Assembly (NCBI GenBank): GCA_003612285.1
Contig: RAYE01000008.1
Coordinates: forward strand, 1 to 64,000
Length of the DNA stretch: 64,000 nt
Source of the DNA: a bacterium D16-51
GTDB taxonomy: Bacteria > Bacillota > Clostridia > Lachnospirales > Lachnospiraceae
Direction: 5' to 3'
The translations under genes were made by a program, and so were the position numbers. A model generated the notes under the pieces. It did no database searches, was not told the origin of the DNA, and was given only the letters and a program-made list of their open reading frames with translations. Below are positions 60,351 to 64,000 of the stretch, piece after piece. Positions within the stretch are counted from its first letter, which is position 1; each line of letters begins with the position of its first letter.

Positions 60351-60540
60351 GCAGTTTATGGAAGAGTTAAGAGGGAAATCCGTTGCAGAGTTAAATGAGG
60401 ATTTAGTTGCAGCAAAGAAGGAGCTTTTCAATTTGAGATTCCAGAACGCAACAAACCAGTTGGACAATACAAGCAGAATCAAAGAAGTTAAGAAAAATAT
60501 TGCAAGGATTCAGACAGTGCTCGCGTCAGCACAGAACTAA
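60340..60540 (+). CDS. rpmC: 50S ribosomal protein L29
   Basis: A 66-residue two-helix protein at the exit tunnel: [27 protein letters not shown] then [11 protein letters not shown] 60340 follows AAGGAGG (60325-60331) and overlaps the last codons of rplP; the in-frame GTG at 60331 lies inside the ribosome site and is rejected. Confidence 0.96.
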   Translation: MKSKQFMEELRGKSVAELNEDLVAAKKELFNLRFQNATNQLDNTSRIKEVKKNIARIQTVLASAQN

Positions 60541-60586
60541 TTGATTCAGGTCCGCTTCGGGACAACACGGAAAGGAGGACACGGAC

Positions 60587-60841
60587 GTGGAGAGAAATCT
60601 TAGGAAGACCCGTGTAGGTAAAGTTGTTAGTGACAAGATGGATAAGACAATCGTTGTTGCAGTAGTAGATAACGTGAAACATCCACTTTATGGGAAAATC
60701 ATCAAGAGAACTTATAAGTTAAAGGCTCATGATGAAGAGAATACATGCAAGATTGGTGACAGAGTAAGAGTTATGGAGACAAGGCCATTATCGAAAGATA
60801 AGAGATGGAGGCTTGTAGAGGTAATCGAAAGAGCAAGATAG
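60587..60841 (+). CDS. rpsQ: 30S ribosomal protein S17
   Basis: An 84-residue OB-fold protein: [41 protein letters not shown] and [22 protein letters not shown]. The start is GTG 60587 behind AAAGGAGG. Confidence 0.98.
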   Translation: MERNLRKTRVGKVVSDKMDKTIVVAVVDNVKHPLYGKIIKRTYKLKAHDEENTCKIGDRVRVMETRPLSKDKRWRLVEVIERAR

Positions 60842-60871
60842 TTATTATTTTTGCGGAATATGGAGGTAATC

Positions 60872-61240
60872 ATGGTACAGCAGGAATCTAGACTTAAAGT
60901 AGCTGATAATACAGGTGCTAAAGAACTTCTTTGTATCAGAGTTATGGGCGGTTCAACAAGAAGGTATGCTAATATCGGCGACATTATTGTTGCTTCTGTC
61001 AAAGATGCAACGCCAGGCGGTGTTGTAAAGAAGGGTGATGTTGTAAAGGCTGTCGTTGTGCGTACGGTAAATAAAACCCGCCGCCCGGATGGTTCATATA
61101 TCAGGTTTGATGAAAATGCAGCAGTTATTATCCGTGAAGACAAGACGCCAAGAGGAACCCGTATCTTTGGGCCTGTTGCGAGGGAATTAAGGGACAAACA
61201 TTTTATGAAAATCGTTTCGTTAGCACCAGAAGTATTATAA
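60872..61240 (+). CDS. rplN: 50S ribosomal protein L14
   Basis: A 122-residue L14: [33 protein letters not shown] and the C-terminal [27 protein letters not shown] 60872 follows TGGAGG; the in-frame upstream start at 60851 lacks a ribosome site. First gene of the spc half in many Firmicutes arrangements. Confidence 0.98.
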   Translation: MVQQESRLKVADNTGAKELLCIRVMGGSTRRYANIGDIIVASVKDATPGGVVKKGDVVKAVVVRTVNKTRRPDGSYIRFDENAAVIIREDKTPRGTRIFGPVARELRDKHFMKIVSLAPEVL

Positions 61241-61252
61241 GGAGGTGTCATT

Positions 61253-61561
61253 GTGGCAACCAGCAAGATTAAAAAGGGCGATATGGTAAAGGTTATCGCA
61301 GGTAAAGATAAAGGTAGGGAAGGCAAAGTAACATCCGTAGTAAAGGGCGGCAAGCTCATTATCGAGGGGATTAACCAGGTTACAAAGCATGCAAAGCCAA
61401 GCCAGGCAAACCCGCAGGGCGGGATTGTGCAGCAGTCTGCTCCTATCGACGCGTCTAACGTTATGTACGTTAGCAAAGGAAAAGTTTCCCGTGTTGGATT
61501 TAAGATAGAAGGCGGAAAGAAAGTTCGTTATGCAAAAGCAACTGGTGAAGTGATTGACTAA
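61253..61561 (+). CDS. rplX: 50S ribosomal protein L24
   Basis: A 102-residue KOW-domain protein that initiates 50S assembly: [20 protein letters not shown], the loop [15 protein letters not shown] and [22 protein letters not shown] 61253 is behind GGAGGTGTC. Confidence 0.98.
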   Translation: MATSKIKKGDMVKVIAGKDKGREGKVTSVVKGGKLIIEGINQVTKHAKPSQANPQGGIVQQSAPIDASNVMYVSKGKVSRVGFKIEGGKKVRYAKATGEVID

Positions 61562-61584
61562 TTTCGGAAAGGAGGAATAATACG

Positions 61585-62124
61585 TTGACTCGTTTAAAAG
61601 AAACTTATCAGAATGATATCGTTGGCGCTATGATGAAAAAGTTTGGATATAAGAACGTTATGCAGGTGCCTAAGCTTGAAAAGATTGTTGTCAATATGGG
61701 TATTGGCGAGGCAAAAGAAAATTCTAAGATTCTTGATGCAGCTATGGCGGAGCTGGAAATTATTACAGGCCAGAAAGCTGTACCAACGAAAGCGAAGCAT
61801 TCTATTGCAAACTTCAAGCTCAGAGAGGGGATGCCGATTGGCTGTAAGGTAACTTTGAGGGGGGAAAGGATGTATGAATTCCTGGACCGTCTTGTAAATC
61901 TTGCATTACCTCGCGTACGTGACTTTAGAGGCGTCAACCCAAACGCATTTGACGGAAGAGGCAATTATGCACTTGGTATCAGGGAGCAGTTAATATTCCC
62001 TGAAATTGAATATGACAAAGTAGATAAAATCAGGGGGATGGATATTATTGTAGTTACAACTGCAAAAACTGATGAAGAGGCTCGTGAATTATTGGCACAG
62101 TTCGGTATGCCTTTTAAGAAATAA
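61585..62124 (+). CDS. rplE: 50S ribosomal protein L5
   Basis: A 179-residue 5S-rRNA-binding protein: [37 protein letters not shown], the P-site loop [21 protein letters not shown] and [20 protein letters not shown]. The start is TTG 61585 behind AAAGGAGG. Confidence 0.98.
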   Translation: MTRLKETYQNDIVGAMMKKFGYKNVMQVPKLEKIVVNMGIGEAKENSKILDAAMAELEIITGQKAVPTKAKHSIANFKLREGMPIGCKVTLRGERMYEFLDRLVNLALPRVRDFRGVNPNAFDGRGNYALGIREQLIFPEIEYDKVDKIRGMDIIVVTTAKTDEEARELLAQFGMPFKK

Positions 62125-62136
62125 GGAGGGAATTTC

Positions 62137-62322
62137 ATGGCTAAGACTTCTATGAAAGTAAAGCAGCAGCGGAAAGCTAAATTTTCTACAAGGGAATACA
62201 GCCGCTGCAGAATTTGTGGTCGTCCACATGCTTATTTAAGAAAATACGGAATATGCAGAATCTGCTTCCGTGAGTTAGCTTATAAAGGACAGATTCCAGG
62301 TGTGAAGAAAGCAAGCTGGTAA
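62137..62322 (+). CDS. rpsN: 30S ribosomal protein S14, zinc-binding type Z
   Basis: The 61-residue short form with C-x-x-C-x12-C-x-x-C zinc ligands ([11 protein letters not shown] ... [10 protein letters not shown]), ending IPGVKKASW. The type Z form is usual in zinc-replete Firmicutes. AAGGAGG precedes ATG 62137. Confidence 0.98.
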   Translation: MAKTSMKVKQQRKAKFSTREYSRCRICGRPHAYLRKYGICRICFRELAYKGQIPGVKKASW

Positions 62323-62337
62323 GGAGGTAAAACTAAG

Positions 62338-62739
62338 ATGATGACGAGCGATCCTATTGCAGATATGCTTACAAGAATCCGTAATGCGAATACTGCAAAG
62401 CATGATACGGTAGATGTACCCAGCTCAAAGATGAAGGTTTCGATTGCAGAAATCCTTTTAAAAGAAGGGTACATCAGGAAATTCGATATGATTGACGTTG
62501 ATGGTATCAAGATGATTCATATTACATTAAAATACGGCGCAGATAAGAATGACAAAATTATTACAGGTTTAAAGAGAATCTCTAAGCCAGGACTGCGCGT
62601 TTATGCTGGAAAAGATGAGCTTCCACGGGTTCTTGGGGGCCTGGGTATTGCCATTGTTTCGACAAACAAAGGTGTTATGACAGATAAGGAAGCAAGAAAA
62701 GAAAATGTTGGCGGCGAGGTACTTGCATTTGTATGGTAA
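62338..62739 (+). CDS. rpsH: 30S ribosomal protein S8
   Basis: A 133-residue S8 binding 16S helix 21: [38 protein letters not shown] in part, and the C-terminal [33 protein letters not shown] (in parts). ATG 62338 or ATG 62341 both fit AAGGAGG; the first is used. Confidence 0.98.
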   Translation: MMTSDPIADMLTRIRNANTAKHDTVDVPSSKMKVSIAEILLKEGYIRKFDMIDVDGIKMIHITLKYGADKNDKIITGLKRISKPGLRVYAGKDELPRVLGGLGIAIVSTNKGVMTDKEARKENVGGEVLAFVW

Positions 62740-62812
62740 TCCTGTACAAATGCATCCTATGCCATTGTTCGGAATCCGGTAAATAGATTACCAGAATATG
62801 GAGGTGCACGGC

Positions 62813-63355
62813 ATGTCACGAATTGGAAGAATGCCTATCGCGGTACCAGCAGGGGTAACTGTTGATATTGCAGAAAATAATAAAGTGACTGTAAAAGGAC
62901 CAAAGGGGACTCTGGAGAGAGTGCTTCCTGCGGAAATGGAAATCAAGAGGGAGGGAGAGGAAATTATTGTTTCCCGTCCAAATGATTTAAAGAAGATGAA
63001 ATCTTTACATGGTCTGACAAGAACCCTCATCAATAACATGGTGGTTGGCGTTACAGATGGTTATGCGAAAGAGCTTGAGGTAAACGGCGTTGGTTACAGA
63101 GCTCAGAAGAAGGGGAAGACTCTGGTGCTTTCTCTTGGATATTCCCATCCAGTAGAGATGGAAGACCCGGATGATCTTGAAGTAATTGTGGAAGGGCAGA
63201 ACAAGATTATCGTTAAGGGGATTGATAAAGAAAAAGTTGGCCAATACGCTGCTGAAATCAGAGAAAAAAGGTCTCCTGAACCATATAAGGGCAAGGGTAT
63301 CAAGTATGCTGATGAAGTTATTAGACGTAAAGTTGGTAAGACAGGTAAAAAATAA
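62813..63355 (+). CDS. rplF: 50S ribosomal protein L6
   Basis: A 180-residue L6 near the factor-binding site: [46 protein letters not shown] (in parts), and the C-terminal [30 protein letters not shown] 62813 with TGGAGG is used; the start at 62798 is unsupported. Confidence 0.98.
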   Translation: MSRIGRMPIAVPAGVTVDIAENNKVTVKGPKGTLERVLPAEMEIKREGEEIIVSRPNDLKKMKSLHGLTRTLINNMVVGVTDGYAKELEVNGVGYRAQKKGKTLVLSLGYSHPVEMEDPDDLEVIVEGQNKIIVKGIDKEKVGQYAAEIREKRSPEPYKGKGIKYADEVIRRKVGKTGKK

Positions 63356-63374
63356 TTAAAGGAGTGAAAATACG

Positions 63375-63743
63375 ATGATTAAAAAACAGTCAAGGGTAGA
63401 AGTTCGTGTGAAAAAACACATGAAAGTTCGTAATCGTCTTTCCGGAACAGCCGAGAGACCGCGTTTAGCTGTATTTAGAAGTAATAATCATATGTACGCT
63501 CAGATTATTGATGACACGGTTGGTAATACTTTAGTTTCAGCATCCACCCTCCAGGAGGAGGTCAATGCAGGCTTAGCAAAAACAAACAATGTTGAGGCAG
63601 CTTCAAAAGTTGGCGAAGTGATTGCAAAGAGGGCATTGGAGAAAGGTATTAAGAGCGTTGTCTTTGATCGCGGCGGTTTCATATATCAGGGGAAAGTAAA
63701 AGCTTTGGCGGAAGCAGCAAGGGAAGCAGGTTTGGAGTTCTAA
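63375..63743 (+). CDS. rplR: 50S ribosomal protein L18
   Basis: A 122-residue 5S-rRNA-binding protein: [14 protein letters not shown]-type start ([27 protein letters not shown], in parts), [20 protein letters not shown] and [36 protein letters not shown] precedes ATG 63375. Confidence 0.98.
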   Translation: MIKKQSRVEVRVKKHMKVRNRLSGTAERPRLAVFRSNNHMYAQIIDDTVGNTLVSASTLQEEVNAGLAKTNNVEAASKVGEVIAKRALEKGIKSVVFDRGGFIYQGKVKALAEAAREAGLEF

Positions 63744-63812
63744 AGGACTCACAGATATTATCGGAACTGTTTTGTGGGCCGGTAATCAATTATTATAGGA
63801 GGAAAACAACTC

Positions 63813-64000
63813 ATGAAACGTACAATTATTGATGCCAGCAATTTAGAGCTGGAAGATAATGTAGTAACGATTAAGCGTGTTACCAAGGTTGTTAAAGGCG
63901 GGCGCAATATGAGATTTACTGCATTAGTAGTAGTTGGCGATAAAAACGGGCATGTGGGCGTAGGGCTTGGTAAAGCTACTGAGATTCCAGAAGCAATCCG
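63813..64000 (+). CDS. rpsE: 30S ribosomal protein S5 (3' truncated by window end)
   Basis: The first 62 codons of S5 at the window edge: a short variable N terminus, then [30 protein letters not shown] (in parts) and [17 protein letters not shown], the RNA-binding loop and start of the fold. AGGAGG precedes ATG 63813. The remainder, with rpmD and the rest of the spc operon, should lie beyond. Confidence 0.97.
   Translation, partial: MKRTIIDASNLELEDNVVTIKRVTKVVKGGRNMRFTALVVVGDKNGHVGVGLGKATEIPEAI

Overview
The window looks like a chromosomal segment of a spore-forming, low-to-moderate GC Gram-positive Clostridia, most likely a Lachnospiraceae member (inferred from sequence, no database search). 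Pointers are a SipL-like SPOCS/LysM spore-coat protein, SpoVG, CwlD, MecA, GlgC/GlgD, a 58-aa DUF4250 protein, an IleRS2-type isoleucyl-tRNA synthetase, strong AAGGAGG ribosome binding sites with frequent GTG/TTG starts, and a Firmicutes-order S10/spc ribosomal protein cluster.

Layout. 1-9.7 kb is accessory DNA: an arm of a MITE-like repeat, a type II restriction-modification cassette (XRE controller, C5 methyltransferase, NgoFVII-like PLD nuclease, Vsr), decayed gene fragments, an N-terminally truncated AlbA/RecG-like regulator, a BceAB-type peptide-resistance ABC transporter with a BceR-like box, and a complete 443-bp inverted-repeat element. 9.8-17.6 kb is cofactor and redox metabolism: a nicotinamidase fused to a DNA-binding domain, a candidate C-rich small RNA, the panG-panB-panC-panD-coaBC route to CoA, an iron alcohol dehydrogenase, a 2[4Fe-4S] ferredoxin and a DUF1858 protein. 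17.6-27 kb has mecA, a structured RNA candidate, a GH18 protein, cwlD, a ywlC/ywlE/rpiB cluster, ilvE and the sipL-like gene. 27-34.8 kb has a chemoreceptor, an acetyltransferase, DUF4250, an EAL phosphodiesterase with degenerate GGDEF, murG and an FAD protein. 34.9-44 kb has ileS, an orphan LytTR regulator and two adjacent ECF sigma operons. 44.2-49.3 kb (minus strand) has prs, dnaC, dnaD, a DnaA-box cluster and murC. 49.6-54.2 kb has glgC-glgD, spoVG and an AAA/PD-(D/E)XK protein. 54.4-64 kb is the S10-spc operon from rpsJ to a truncated rpsE.

How it fits together. The pan genes with coaBC convert ketoisovalerate and beta-alanine toward 4'-phosphopantetheine. SpoVG, CwlD and the SipL-like protein serve sporulation. 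DnaC, DnaD and the DnaA boxes point to replication control. GlgC/GlgD start glycogen synthesis.

The most unusual signals are: (i) the nicotinamidase-winged-helix fusion; (ii) a C-rich, terminator-ended candidate sRNA just upstream of the pan promoter; (iii) five DnaA boxes, four in abutting pairs, ahead of dnaD-dnaC; (iv) tandem 71-bp and 48-bp duplications of the 3' ends of rplW and rplB whose coding-tail differences are almost all synonymous; (v) a 164-bp four-hairpin repeat present twice; (vi) a 36-bp perfect inverted duplication of a gene end; and (vii) a phosphatase homologue lacking both its catalytic Arg and general-acid Asp.
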